Shown here: in pieces, positions 51,270 through 60,570 of the stretch
Layout of the letters: each line of letters opens with the position of its first letter
Position numbering within the stretch: the first letter of the stretch is position 1
NCBI RefSeq assembly: GCF_004348675.1
Contig: NZ_SMKN01000004.1
Coordinates: 1-64,000 of the forward strand
Reading direction: 5' to 3'
Source of the DNA: Micromonospora sp. KC606
GTDB taxonomy: Bacteria > Actinomycetota > Actinomycetes > Mycobacteriales > Micromonosporaceae
DNA length: 64,000 bases
Translations under genes and position numbers: made by a program
Notes under the pieces: model-generated
Seen by the model: the letters and a program-made list of their open reading frames with translations, nothing else
Databases searched by the model: none
Told to the model about the DNA's origin: nothing

Positions 51270-53030
51270 ATGACCGATCAGAGAACCGCAATGGACGCAA
51301 ACCGGCCAGAGCCGCTCCGTCTCGTCGTCGTGGTGGCCAGCATCCGTGACGACAGGATCGGCCGCGTCGTGGGCGACTGGGTGATGGAACAGCTCCCTGG
51401 GGATGTTCGCGCCCAAATGGTGGATCTCGCCGATCTCCACCTGCCACCTGACTCGGAACTGCAGCCAGGCGGCGGGCAATCGACGCCGGTGTCGGATCTG
51501 ATGGCCGCCGCGGACGGCTTCGTGATCGTCACCCCCGAGTACAACCACTCCTACCCTGCGAGTCTCAAGCGCTTCGTGGACTGGCACTATGCCGAGTGGC
51601 AGTTCAAGGCTGCCACGGTGGTGCCGTATGGCGTACAGGGTGGGCTGCTCGCCGGCGAGTACCTTCGTCCGGTCTTCGCCGAACTCTCCGTGGTCACCAC
51701 CCGTCGGATGGTCGCGCTCCGCGCGCCATGGGCGTACCTGACGGAAGGCCGCTATGTCGCGCCCAGCGGAGAAGACGACGCGGTACAGGATGCCGTCCGC
51801 GAGTTGACCTGGTGGGCCGGCGCGCTGCGGGACGCCCGGCGGCGACGCCCGTTCGGCAGCGTCGGCGACACCGAAAAGACCGCAGACACGACGGCGGTCT
51901 CCTGGGTGGCGGCACAGCCCGAGACCGTCGCCCCCGAGGCTGTCGCCGACCTCGCCGCAAACGCCCTCGTCGTCGGGCTCGGCACCAGCACCCGCGAAGC
52001 ACACGAGACCTTCCAGATCGTGGACCACACCACCCGGGCGCTGATCGACCACGGTTTCCGGATCCTGGCGGTGCTCGACAACCAGCGCGTGGGTGACCTC
52101 TACGACCGCTACGTGCGCGGTGAGGACATCGACATCGACTCCTCGCTGCGGCAGGCCTGGGGTCCCTGGCAGACGAGCGAGATGCGGGACGCCCTCACCT
52201 GGCTCCGGCACCGCAACGCGAGCCAGCCCGACGATCCGGTACGGGTGATCGCAGTCGGCGGTGCGGGGATGCTACCGAGCGACTACGACCGCGTCCTGGA
52301 CCTGATCGCGGCCATCGCCCCGGCCGAGGTGCCACCGGTCCGTGAGCTTCTCGACGTCATTCGCACCGCTCACGAGAGTGGCGAGCACGTGCAGCGAGCC
52401 CGGGGCACCCATCCCGGCACTCCCTTCGTGGAACTCGCGCGCACGGCGCGGGCGATCGCCGGGCGGCTCGACGGCGGGGCGGAACGCGACGAGGCCGTGC
52501 GGCTGCTCGATGGGATCGTCGAGCACCACGCGAACGCGATCGGGTTGGGACACGACGTGGAACGCGAGGAGAGAGCCGCCGCCGAACGAATCCTGGAACG
52601 GCACCGACGCACCGGCGATCGGATCGTCCTCTGGGAGGGCAGCGCCCACGTCGCCGCGCACCGCGGTGTCATGCTCGGCTCCCATCTGCGGGAAGCCCTC
52701 GGAGAGCAGTACGTCGCCGTTCACGTCACGTTCGGCCACGGTCTGGTCGGCGCCATCGAGATTCCGTCGCCGGCCCCCGGTTCACTCGAGGACCTCATGT
52801 TGGCCGCCGGTGGCGAGCGGACGATGATCCTGGACGCTGAGGTCCCGGCCGACGTGGCCGCCCGACTCGGCGCGCCGTGGCGGACGAGGCTGATCTCCGG
52901 GATGTACGACCCCGATCACGACGCCGAGCACTACTACGACCTGCCCTCGCTGCGAGACAGCTTCGACGCCGTCGTCTTCGTCCGCACCGTCACCCCGACT
53001 CGGCCGCTACCTCCTGGCCCCACGGCCTGA
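51270..53030 (+). CDS. Fusion of NADPH-dependent FMN reductase and erythromycin-esterase-like domain
   Basis: Protein of 586 aa. Residues about 16-190 are a flavodoxin-like NADPH-dependent FMN reductase (RLVVVVASIRDDRIGRVVGDWV, TPEYNHSYPASLKRFVDWHY, YGVQGGLLAGEYLRPVF). Residues about 230-575 resemble the erythromycin esterase (EreA/EreB/succinoglycan-synthesis) family: LGTSTREAHETFQIVDHTTRALIDHGFRILAVLD in the place of the GExTHGxxE block, and IVLWEGSAHVAAHRGVMLGSHLREALGEQYVAVHVTFGHG in the place of the NAHV/MG block. The Glu of the first block is replaced. A charged 35-residue linker joins them. The frame is continuous. It may be an oxidative-stress or detoxification enzyme under the divergent MerR regulator. 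The GTG at 51261 is an alternative start. Confidence 0.82.
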   Translation: MTDQRTAMDANRPEPLRLVVVVASIRDDRIGRVVGDWVMEQLPGDVRAQMVDLADLHLPPDSELQPGGGQSTPVSDLMAAADGFVIVTPEYNHSYPASLKRFVDWHYAEWQFKAATVVPYGVQGGLLAGEYLRPVFAELSVVTTRRMVALRAPWAYLTEGRYVAPSGEDDAVQDAVRELTWWAGALRDARRRRPFGSVGDTEKTADTTAVSWVAAQPETVAPEAVADLAANALVVGLGTSTREAHETFQIVDHTTRALIDHGFRILAVLDNQRVGDLYDRYVRGEDIDIDSSLRQAWGPWQTSEMRDALTWLRHRNASQPDDPVRVIAVGGAGMLPSDYDRVLDLIAAIAPAEVPPVRELLDVIRTAHESGEHVQRARGTHPGTPFVELARTARAIAGRLDGGAERDEAVRLLDGIVEHHANAIGLGHDVEREERAAAERILERHRRTGDRIVLWEGSAHVAAHRGVMLGSHLREALGEQYVAVHVTFGHGLVGAIEIPSPAPGSLEDLMLAAGGERTMILDAEVPADVAARLGAPWRTRLISGMYDPDHDAEHYYDLPSLRDSFDAVVFVRTVTPTRPLPPGPTA

Positions 53031-53328
53031 CCGTCACGTCGCCTGCCGGCCCGGCGTAACCCTCTGTTGGGCCGGCAGGTTCCAGCCGAGGTGCGCCGGG
53101 CAGGCGGTCCTGCGGGGCGCGACGCGGGGGTGAGTCCTCGGGCGTGTCGGCCTCGATCGGGTGGCGTCCGCCAGCGCGCCCCTGCGGGCACTCGACGGTA
53201 CGTACCGTCGGTGTGAGGCGGCGGAGAGGCTGGCCGCCGTCTCCAGCCCGGCCATGTCGCATCCCTGGTCCACCGGGCCCACCCCCGCCCGCCTGGTGAT
53301 CAGGCGCCCCCACGAGGAAGGTCTGCGG
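53031..53328. other. 298-bp gap with an 18-bp perfect palindrome
   Basis: There is no gene. At 53193-53210 stands CGACGGTACGTACCGTCG, an exact 18-nt palindrome of the kind bound by TetR-like dimers, 119 bp upstream of the next small gene. Confidence 0.6.
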
Positions 53329-53580
53329 ATGACAGCGTCGGGCCGCAGGAGCAGTGTCACGGGCACGAGGGCTCGCCTGGTCCGTTCGTTGGGGGTCGCG
53401 GTCCCGGCCGTACTGGCGATTCTGGTCCTCCGGAGCGCCCGTCGCCACGCGATGGCCAGCACCGGCAGCACCGCCGACATCGACGACTGGTATCCGGTGG
53501 ACGAGCCGGGCGACCGGCTGTCTCTCGAACCGCAGGCGTTGTCTGCGGGAGAGACCGCCGTCGCAGACACCAGCCGGTAG
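53329..53580 (+). CDS. Small hypothetical membrane protein
   Basis: Protein of 83 aa: a basic N-terminus (TASGRRSSVTGTRARLVR), one TM helix (SLGVAVPAVLAILVL), then RSARRHAMA and an acidic tail (TADIDDWYPVDEPGDRLSLEPQ). AGGAAGG lies 8 bases before the ATG. I do not recognise a family. Charge pattern and ribosome site support it, length does not. Confidence 0.5.
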   Translation: MTASGRRSSVTGTRARLVRSLGVAVPAVLAILVLRSARRHAMASTGSTADIDDWYPVDEPGDRLSLEPQALSAGETAVADTSR

Positions 53581-53827
53581 GGCGACTGCCGTGGCGAGCC
53601 GGTGACCAGCGGTGCCCACGGGCCGGCGCGGATCCGGAGGGTCGCGCCGGAACCCGATCGCCCTGCCGATCCGGACCAGATCCTCCTGCGGGTCGCCGCC
53701 GATCCGACGGCACGGGTCAGCTACATCCGACTCGCCGGACCCATTTGTGCCGGTACTGTGGCATTACTCCGTTTAATAGCAGAAGGGGCATTCGCCCTAT
53801 CTCCGACACCACAACGAGGCGAGCGAG

Positions 53828-55831
53828 ATGTCGAAGCGGACGGCGCAGCCGGAGCGAGACCACGGGCCGGCGGTGCTCGTTCCGGCCATGTCCGGCGGCT
53901 ATCCGGGGCCGCTGCGGCGGCCGGTGCCCGGCGCATCGCTGATCAAGTTCCTGGCCACCACCGATCACAAGCAGATCGGGCTGCTGTACCTGCTCACGTC
54001 GTTCGGGTTCTTCGTCGCCGCCGGGGTGCAGGCGATGCTGATCCGCGCCGAGTTGGCCCGCCCGGGGCTGCAGTTGCTCTCCGCCGAGCAGTACAACCAG
54101 TTGTTCACCTCGCACGGCGCCGTGATGCTGCTGCTGTTCGCCACCCCGGCGGCGTTCGGGTTCGCCAACTACATCGTGCCGATCCAGATCGGCGCACCCG
54201 ATGTCTCGTTCCCCCGGCTCAACGCCCTCGCGTACTGGCTGTACCTCTTCGGCGGGCTGATGGTCATGGGCGGGTTCATGACGCCGAGCGGCTCGGCCGA
54301 CTTCGGCTGGACCGCCTACACCCCGCTGAGCAGCGTCGAGCACTCGCCGGGCGTCGGCGCGAACATGTGGGTCGTCGGGCTAGCCGTCTCCGGTCTGGGC
54401 ACGATCCTCGGCGCGGTCAACCTGATCACCACGATCCTGACCCTGCGCGCCCCCGGCATGACCATGTTCCGGATGCCGATCTTCACCTGGAACATGCTGG
54501 TCACCAGCCTCCTGGTGATCCTGGTCTTCCCCCTGCTCGCCGCCGCCCTGCTGGCGCTGATGGCCGACCGGCTGCTCAACGCCCACGTCTACGACGCGGC
54601 CACCGGCGGGCCGATGCTCTGGCAGCACCTGTTCTGGTTCTTCGGCCACCCCGAGGTGTACATCATCGCGCTGCCGTTCTTCGGCATCGTCACCGAGATC
54701 ATCCCGGTCTTCTCCCGCAAGCCGTTGTTCGGCTACAAGGGTATGGTCGCCGCCACGATCTTCATCGCCGGCTACTCCATGATCGTCTGGGCGCATCACA
54801 TGTTCGCCACGGGACAGGTGCTGTTGCCGTTCTTCGCCGCCACCACCTTTCTCATCGCCGTGCCGACCGGGGTGAAGTACTTCAACTGGCTCGGCACTCT
54901 GTGGAAGGGGCAACTGACGTTCGAGACGCCGATGCTGTTCTCGATCGGCTTCCTCGTCACCTTCCTGCTCGGCGGGCTGACCGGCGTGCTGCTGGCGAGC
55001 CCACCGGTGGACTTCCACATCCATGACAGCTACTTCGTCGTCGCGCACTTCCACTACGTCGTGTTCGGCACGGTGGTCTTCGCCCTCTTCGCCGGCATCT
55101 ACTTCTGGTTTCCCAAGATGACCGGCCGGCTCATGGACGAACGCCTCGGCAAGATGCACTTCTGGACGATGTTCGTCGGCTTCCACGGCACCTTCCTGAT
55201 CCACCACTGGCTCGGAACGCAGGGCATGCCCCGCCGCTACGCCGACTACCAGCCCCAGGACGGCTTCACCTGGATGCACATGCTCTCCAGCGTCTCGTCG
55301 TTCGTGCTCGGCGCGTCCACGCTGTTCTTCATCTGGAACGCCTGGAAGTCCTGGCGATACGGCGCCAGGGTGGCCGTCCAGGATCCGTGGGGCTTCGGCA
55401 ACTCCCTGGAGTGGGCCACCAGTTGCCCACCCCCGCTGCGCAACTTCGACTCGATGCTGCGCATCCGCTCGGAACGGCCCGCCTTCGACGCGAAGTACGG
55501 ATCGCACGTCGCGGACCTCGGCCGCGACCTGCCACAACGCGACGTCAAACCCCGGCAGACACTGCGCGAGGAACTACACCACGAGGAAGAGGTTCCTGAG
55601 TCGCCCAGCGCGCAGGGCGCGTACGGTCCTCGCGAGGCGACCGACTACCGACCCGCCCCGGAGTCCGGCGCCCGCCCGGTGGAGGTGCCCGACCCCGACG
55701 ACATCCGACGGCCCAGCTTCGACCAGACCGACGAACCCGACCGCGATCCGTGGGGTGGACAACGCAGCCCCACGGATCCCGACGACCGATGGCGACGTCC
55801 AGACGGCGACGCCGGCACCGAAGGGCGATAG
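53828..55831 (+). CDS. ctaD: Cytochrome c oxidase subunit I (aa3 type), with long acidic tail
   Basis: Protein of 667 aa with twelve TM helices. Haem and copper ligands are visible: [12 protein letters not shown] (haem a His), [14 protein letters not shown] (CuB His with cross-linked Tyr), [11 protein letters not shown] (two CuB His) and [11 protein letters not shown] (haem a3 and haem a His). It reduces oxygen and pumps protons. Beyond about residue 565 comes a disordered acidic/Pro-rich tail of 100 residues ([18 protein letters not shown]...) not found in standard CtaD. No ctaC, ctaE or qcr genes are near, so it is probably a second, orphan copy. Confidence 0.95.
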   Translation: MSKRTAQPERDHGPAVLVPAMSGGYPGPLRRPVPGASLIKFLATTDHKQIGLLYLLTSFGFFVAAGVQAMLIRAELARPGLQLLSAEQYNQLFTSHGAVMLLLFATPAAFGFANYIVPIQIGAPDVSFPRLNALAYWLYLFGGLMVMGGFMTPSGSADFGWTAYTPLSSVEHSPGVGANMWVVGLAVSGLGTILGAVNLITTILTLRAPGMTMFRMPIFTWNMLVTSLLVILVFPLLAAALLALMADRLLNAHVYDAATGGPMLWQHLFWFFGHPEVYIIALPFFGIVTEIIPVFSRKPLFGYKGMVAATIFIAGYSMIVWAHHMFATGQVLLPFFAATTFLIAVPTGVKYFNWLGTLWKGQLTFETPMLFSIGFLVTFLLGGLTGVLLASPPVDFHIHDSYFVVAHFHYVVFGTVVFALFAGIYFWFPKMTGRLMDERLGKMHFWTMFVGFHGTFLIHHWLGTQGMPRRYADYQPQDGFTWMHMLSSVSSFVLGASTLFFIWNAWKSWRYGARVAVQDPWGFGNSLEWATSCPPPLRNFDSMLRIRSERPAFDAKYGSHVADLGRDLPQRDVKPRQTLREELHHEEEVPESPSAQGAYGPREATDYRPAPESGARPVEVPDPDDIRRPSFDQTDEPDRDPWGGQRSPTDPDDRWRRPDGDAGTEGR

Positions 55832-55921
55832 CACCCGACGGGCGACGCCGCCATCGGCCGCTGCCGGGTGCGGGCCGACGTGAACCCGCAGGCGAACGGC
55901 CGAGACGGTGATCGGATGAGC

Positions 55922-55951
55922 TCCGCCGGGACGGGTGCCCGTCCCGGCGGA
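55922..55951. terminator. Bidirectional terminator hairpin
   Basis: Perfect 14-bp stem (55922-55935 with 55938-55951) between the converging ctaD and CE12 genes, 5 bases from the CE12 stop. Confidence 0.75.
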
Positions 55952-55956
55952 TCCCG

Positions 55957-57213
55957 TCATCTCAGGTAGGCGGCGAGGCCGAGTTGCTGGTTGCGCAGCG
56001 CGGTGGACACGACGCCGGCGATCTGACGGGCGCCCGCAGCCTCGAAGTGGGTGTGGTCGTTGCAGAAGAACGCGCCCACCGCACCCCGGGTGTAGTCGCC
56101 GTTGTTCGGGCACAGGCCGAGCCTGTTGTAGAGCGTGTAGCTCAACCGGTGCAGGTCGATGACCGGCACGTTGCCGTTCGCGGCGGCCGCGTCGAACGTC
56201 TCGGTCAGGAAGCCCCGGTTGCCGACCGCCGTGTTCCCGTTGCACCTGATCGCGGCGACGGGCGTGAGAAAGACCGGGTGGGCGCCACGCTCGCGGGCCG
56301 CCCGGGCCATGACCCCCAGCAGTTCCTTGTACCGGGCCGACCCCACGTGCCGGGGGCAGGTGCTCGTCCCGTCGTTGATGCCGAACTGGATGAACAGGTA
56401 GTCGCCCGCCTTCATGCCGGTCGACCGGTCGAGCATGGCCCGCCAGCGGCTCGAATAGGTGGCCGGGCTGACGATGCACTCACCGGCGGAGTTCTTGTTG
56501 CTGGTGACGTTCGGGTCGTACAGCCAGGTTTGGATGCTGCGGCCACCGACCGCGCTGTTGACCACCGTGACACCGCTGGTGAAGTACGGCGCGAACTGGC
56601 CACCCCAACCGGCCGGGCAGGTAGCGCCGCCGGACGGGTTGGCCATGGTGGAGTCGCCGGCCAACCACACGGTCACCCGGCCCGACGGCGGAGAGCTGCT
56701 GGGCGACGCGGGTGGGCTGCTCGGCGACGCGGGTGGGCTGCTCGGCGACGCGGGTGGGGTCGACGGCCCGGCGCACGGCGACACGGTGGGCGTGGGCGTG
56801 CCCCCGCACACCGTGCCGTTGAGCGCGAACGTCGACGGCACCGGGTTCGTCGTCGTCCAGGAGCCGTTGAACCCGAAGTTCACCGTCGCGTTGGTCGGGA
56901 TGGCGCCGTTGTGGCCGGCGTTCGTGGCCGCCACAGCGGTTCCGCTCTGGGTGACCGTGGCGTTCCACGCCTGGGTGACGCCCTGGCCCGTGGCGAAGGC
57001 CCAGGTGAGCGTCCAGCCGGTGATCGCGTCGCCGTAGTTGGTGATGGTGACGTCGGCACCGAAGCCGCCCTGCCACTGGTTGGTCACCCGGTAGTCGACC
57101 CGGCATCCGGGTGCGGCCGCGGCCGCCAGCGAACCGGTCACGACGTAGCCGCCGGCCAGGGTCACCAGCACGGTCACGATCAGTGCCGCGGTACGTCGTA
57201 TCGACACTCGCAT
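55957..57213 (-). CDS. Secreted rhamnogalacturonan acetylesterase (CE12) with N-terminal CBM2
   Basis: Protein of 418 aa. Signal peptide to about residue 34, CBM2 domain 36-140 (CRVDYRVTNQWQGGFGADVTITNYGDAITGWTLTWAF), a Ser/Pro linker with three SPPASPS repeats, then an SGNH hydrolase from about 184: nucleophile in VWLAGDSTMAN, Gly in VVNSAVGGRSIQTW, Asn in FIQFGINDGT, and Asp/His in CNDHTHFEAAGARQIA. This matches CE12 rhamnogalacturonan acetylesterases (GHND is GIND here). It removes acetyl groups from RG-I. The next gene starts 11 bp upstream, so they form an operon. Confidence 0.88.
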   Translation of the reverse strand: MRVSIRRTAALIVTVLVTLAGGYVVTGSLAAAAAPGCRVDYRVTNQWQGGFGADVTITNYGDAITGWTLTWAFATGQGVTQAWNATVTQSGTAVAATNAGHNGAIPTNATVNFGFNGSWTTTNPVPSTFALNGTVCGGTPTPTVSPCAGPSTPPASPSSPPASPSSPPASPSSSPPSGRVTVWLAGDSTMANPSGGATCPAGWGGQFAPYFTSGVTVVNSAVGGRSIQTWLYDPNVTSNKNSAGECIVSPATYSSRWRAMLDRSTGMKAGDYLFIQFGINDGTSTCPRHVGSARYKELLGVMARAARERGAHPVFLTPVAAIRCNGNTAVGNRGFLTETFDAAAANGNVPVIDLHRLSYTLYNRLGLCPNNGDYTRGAVGAFFCNDHTHFEAAGARQIAGVVSTALRNQQLGLAAYLR

Positions 57214-57224
57214 AGCCGTTCCCC

Positions 57225-58694
57225 TCACCCTGCGACCAGTTGCCAGTGCTGGTGCATGCGGCCGTTGTCGCTCCACTGCGCCAGAGCGGCGCCCTCGGCT
57301 GTGGACCCGCCCGGCACCTCGAGCACCTTGCCGCTGTTACGGTTGACGAGCTTGCTGAACCCGCCCCCGGCGTCCACGATCTGCCAGTGCTGGTTGGTGC
57401 CGCCGTTGTCGCGGTACTGGATGACCGCCGCGCCGTCGCTTGTGGATCTGGCGTTCACGTCGAGCACCTTGCCGCTGGCGACGTTGACCAGCTGGCTGAA
57501 GCCGCTGCCGGCGTCCACGACCTGCCAGCGTTGGCCGGTAGCGCCGGTGTCGGTGGCCTGGACCGCCGCCGCGCCGTCGGCGGTGGAGTTGTCGCTGATC
57601 GCCAGCACCTTTCCGGTGCCGCGATTGACCACTTTGTACTGACGGGTGGGCACGGTCGTGCCGAGGCGGGCGGCGACGATCGGGGTGAGTCGGTCGGCGA
57701 TCATCCGGTGACCGAGGTCGTTGGGGTGCACGGCGTCGCCGAGCCCCTCGGCGGTCAGCCAGCCGTCGGTGTTGATGAAGTGGACGTTGCTGTCACCGGA
57801 GTTGTTTACCGCCCGCACGGCGGCCTGTGTCTCCGTCACGTACCGGCCGCGGAAGGTCTTCAGCGCGAGGATCGCCGCGTTGGGATACTTCGCGCGGATG
57901 TTGCGGATGAAGGTTGTGTACGAGGCCTGGAACGTAGCGCCCGACACGCTGTGCCCGACGTCGTTCGTGCCGAGGTTGACGACCACCGCGTCGGCCCGGT
58001 AGCGGGAGAAGTCCCACGGGGTCGAGCTGCCGGCGTCGAGGTTGAAGTACCGTCTTTCCATTCCCCAGCAACCGTCCGGCGCGGCAACCAGGCAGGCTCC
58101 GCCAATGGCGATCTGGGTGTGTTCCACGCCGAGGCGTTCCCCGACCAGCCACGCGTAGTCCGTCAGGGCCAGTTTGGAACTGCCCGTGCCCGCGGTGATC
58201 GAGTCGCCGACGAACTCGACCAGCTTCGGCGCCACCGGGAGCGCGTACGTACGGGCGCCAGCGTCCAGCGTCAGCCCGGTGAACACGGCGTCGCCGTTGT
58301 ACGAGCCGGCCCGCTGCCGATAGGACACGACCAGCGTGTGGTTGCCGGCGCGCAGCGGGGTGGGGGTCAGGTTCACCGTCCCGCTGACATTGCGGTAGTG
58401 AACGAAGGGGCCGCCGTCGATGCTGGCCCAGAACTCCACCGCGTTTCGTTGCTTGAGCCGCACGGTCGTGCCGGTGAAGCCGGTGCGCAGGTACGCCCCG
58501 GCCCAGTTCGACGCGAACGCGGCGGTCGAGCTGCGGTCCCAGCGGCCGATGAAGGAGATGTTCGGGTCCGACGTGGACCCGTCCCCAGGCGCGGCGTGGG
58601 CGGGGGCCACCGCCGCGACCGCCGCGGCGGCCGTGACCGCCAGGGCGACCACGGTGGTGGTGATGGTACGGAACAGGCGTTTCGATGACCGCAT
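57225..58694 (-). CDS. Secreted SGNH esterase (CE2-like) with C-terminal ricin domain
   Basis: Protein of 489 aa. Signal peptide to about residue 34, an N-terminal CE2-like beta domain (ISFIGRWDRSSTAAFASNWAGAYLRTGFTGTTVRL, VEFWASIDGGPF), then an SGNH hydrolase: VEFVGDSITAGTG, IAIGGACLV, VVNLGTNDVGHSV, GDAVHPNDLGHRM. The C-terminal ricin-type trefoil (about 352-489) has three QxW repeats (GQRWQVV, NQHWQIV, HQHWQLV). It probably removes acetyl groups from plant polysaccharide. GGGAGG lies 9 bases before the ATG. It sits upstream of the CE12 gene and behind a LacI-like site. Confidence 0.88.
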   Translation of the reverse strand: MRSSKRLFRTITTTVVALAVTAAAAVAAVAPAHAAPGDGSTSDPNISFIGRWDRSSTAAFASNWAGAYLRTGFTGTTVRLKQRNAVEFWASIDGGPFVHYRNVSGTVNLTPTPLRAGNHTLVVSYRQRAGSYNGDAVFTGLTLDAGARTYALPVAPKLVEFVGDSITAGTGSSKLALTDYAWLVGERLGVEHTQIAIGGACLVAAPDGCWGMERRYFNLDAGSSTPWDFSRYRADAVVVNLGTNDVGHSVSGATFQASYTTFIRNIRAKYPNAAILALKTFRGRYVTETQAAVRAVNNSGDSNVHFINTDGWLTAEGLGDAVHPNDLGHRMIADRLTPIVAARLGTTVPTRQYKVVNRGTGKVLAISDNSTADGAAAVQATDTGATGQRWQVVDAGSGFSQLVNVASGKVLDVNARSTSDGAAVIQYRDNGGTNQHWQIVDAGGGFSKLVNRNSGKVLEVPGGSTAEGAALAQWSDNGRMHQHWQLVAG

Positions 58695-58730
58695 GTGATC
58701 GTCCTCCCGATGCCCTCCGGAAACCAGCCG

Positions 58731-58742
58731 GAAAGCGCTTGC
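58731..58742. promoter_or_regulatory. LacI-type operator before the esterase operon
   Basis: GAAAGCGCTTGC (minus strand GCAAGCGCTTTC) with perfect AAGCGCTT centre, 37 bases upstream of the esterase start. It has the same core as the site at 37486. The rest of the 273-bp gap (58695-58967) shows no gene. Confidence 0.5.
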
Positions 58743-58967
58743 CGTACGATAAATAGCGACGCCGATCGATGTCGATCGGATGGTCGCCGGGCGGTCGATT
58801 CGTTGCGCCGGACGGCATTCGCGCGCTGGGTCGACCTGCGAGCGGTCGGCGGCACGCACCGACGATGACCGCCCCACCCGGACCGACCCCGACGCGGACG
58901 GTTCGGGCGGGCCGCGTCATGCCAGCAGCTCGCCCGAACGCTACGTCCGCCACAGTCGAACGTGGTT

Positions 58968-59552
58968 TCACCCGACTGCCAGCGACACCCCGAGCGCCGT
59001 CATCACCGTGGCGACCGCCCCGTCCACGACCCGCCACGCCGCCGGACGGGCGAGCAACGGCGCCAACCGGCGGGCACCGAGCCCCAGACCGGCGAACCAC
59101 AGCAGGCTCGCCGTCGCCGCTCCGGCTCCGAACGCCCACCGGTTCGGGTCATGGTGGGCAACCGTTCCGAGCAGCACCACCGTGTCGAGGTAGACGTGCG
59201 GGTTGAGGAACGTGAATGCCAGGCAGGCCAGCACCGTCGCGCGCAGGGTGGCCGGCGGGCGGTCGAGCGGGGTGAGGGCGGCGGGTCGCAGGGCCCGGCG
59301 CGCCGCCAGCACCGCGTACCCGAGCAGGAACGCCGCACCGCCCCACCGCACCGCGGCCAGCACGGCGGGCGCGTCCGTCAGGACCGCGCCCAGGCCGGCG
59401 ATGCCGGCGGCCATCAGCGCCGCGTCGGCGACCACGCAGATCGCCACGACGGGCAGGACGTGTTCGCGGCGCAGCCCCTGGCGCAACACGAAGGCGTTCT
59501 GCGCCCCGATCGCGACGATCAGCGCGAGGGAGAAGCCGAAACCGGCAAGCAT
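58968..59552 (-). CDS. lysE: LysE/ArgO-family amino-acid exporter
   Basis: Protein of 194 aa with six TM helices. GFSLALIVAIGAQNAFVLRQGL is the family hallmark, and CLAFTFLNPHVYLDTVVLLG carries the conserved Asn-Pro. It exports basic amino acids (Lys/Arg). It is divergent from a LysG-type regulator, as in Corynebacterium. The ATG at 59552 was chosen; a GTG at 59570 would add six residues. Confidence 0.92.
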   Translation of the reverse strand: MLAGFGFSLALIVAIGAQNAFVLRQGLRREHVLPVVAICVVADAALMAAGIAGLGAVLTDAPAVLAAVRWGGAAFLLGYAVLAARRALRPAALTPLDRPPATLRATVLACLAFTFLNPHVYLDTVVLLGTVAHHDPNRWAFGAGAATASLLWFAGLGLGARRLAPLLARPAAWRVVDGAVATVMTALGVSLAVG

Positions 59553-59570
59553 CGAACCCACGTTCTCCAC

Positions 59571-59630
59571 GCTAGGACGGCCTTGCTCTGCACTCCAGCT
59601 AAAGTTACTTCAGTAGCATTAGAATGCCTT
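59571..59630. promoter_or_regulatory. lysE/lysG intergenic control region
   Basis: Only 78 bp separate the start codons. The region holds GCTAAAGTTACTTCAGTAGC (59598-59617) with GCTA/TAGC ends and an AT-rich centre, which fits a LysR-type box (T-N11-A style) overlapping both promoters. Confidence 0.4.
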
Positions 59631-60515
59631 ATGGCGCTCGACCCGGTGCAACTCGCGACGTTCCAGTCGGTGATAGAACACGGCAGCTTCGACGCCGCGG
59701 CGCGGGCCCTGCACGTCACCCCATCCGCGGTCAGCCAACGCATCAAGGCGTTGGAGGAGGTGGTCGGGCAGGTGCTCGTACGCCGGGCCCGTCCGTGCGT
59801 GCCGACGGACGCCGGCCGACCACTGGTGCGCCTCGGCGGCCAGATGGCGCTGCTGGAACACGAGGCCCTCAATGCCGCACGCGGCGCGCTCAGCGGTCAC
59901 GCCCGCACCCGAGTGGCCGTCGTCGTCAACGCGGACTCCCTCGCCGGCTGGTTCCTGCCGGCGCTGACCGCCCTGCCGGACGTGATCTTCGAGCTGCACA
60001 CCGACGACGAGGGGCACACGGCCGATCTGCTGCGCGACGGCACCGTGATGGCCGCGGTCACCACCGAACGGGTCGCCGTGCAGGGCTGCCGCGTGCGACG
60101 ACTCGGCGCCATGCGCTACCTCGCCGTCGCCGCACCCGCCAACCACACGGCGTGGTTCGCCGGGCGTGACCGCGCGGCGGCGTTCGCCACCGCACCCATG
60201 ATCCGCTTCAACCGCAAGGACACCCTGCAGCACCGCTTCGCCCGCACGATCACCCGACACGAGGTCGACCCGCCGACGCACTGGGTGCCAGCGTCGGCGA
60301 GCTTCACCGAGGCGATCCGCCTCGGCCTCGGCTGGGGCCTCGTGCCCGAGGCGGTTGCCCGCGCCGACATCGCCGCTGGCCGCCTCGTCGAGCTGACCGG
60401 CGGCAGCCACCATCTCGACGTGCCGTTGTACTGGCAGTACTGGCGCCTGGAGTCGCCGGTGCTCTCGGCGCTGACAGCGGCGGTCCGGACAACCGCCGCT
60501 GCCGCCCTGCGCTAG
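59631..60515 (+). CDS. lysG: LysR-family regulator (LysG/ArgP type)
   Basis: Protein of 294 aa: N-terminal HTH (LDPVQLATFQSVIEHGSFDAAARALHVTPSAVSQRIKALEEVVGQVLVRR) and a LysR effector domain. VVVNADSLAGWFLPAL, FELHTDDEGHTADLLRDGTVMAAVTTE and GWGLVPE are characteristic of the LysG/ArgP group, which activates the exporter when Lys or Arg is high. No ribosome site is visible, so it may be read leaderless. Confidence 0.93.
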   Translation: MALDPVQLATFQSVIEHGSFDAAARALHVTPSAVSQRIKALEEVVGQVLVRRARPCVPTDAGRPLVRLGGQMALLEHEALNAARGALSGHARTRVAVVVNADSLAGWFLPALTALPDVIFELHTDDEGHTADLLRDGTVMAAVTTERVAVQGCRVRRLGAMRYLAVAAPANHTAWFAGRDRAAAFATAPMIRFNRKDTLQHRFARTITRHEVDPPTHWVPASASFTEAIRLGLGWGLVPEAVARADIAAGRLVELTGGSHHLDVPLYWQYWRLESPVLSALTAAVRTTAAAALR

Positions 60516-60570
60516 AGGCACCGGAGCGCGCTCTGGCTGACTCCTGTCGTCGGTCCGGCCTGTTCCGCCC

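Noticed and set aside
56696..56760. Three 21-bp direct repeats considered as a CRISPR-like or integration repeat
   Set aside because: They encode the SPPASPS linker repeats of the CE12 protein in frame.
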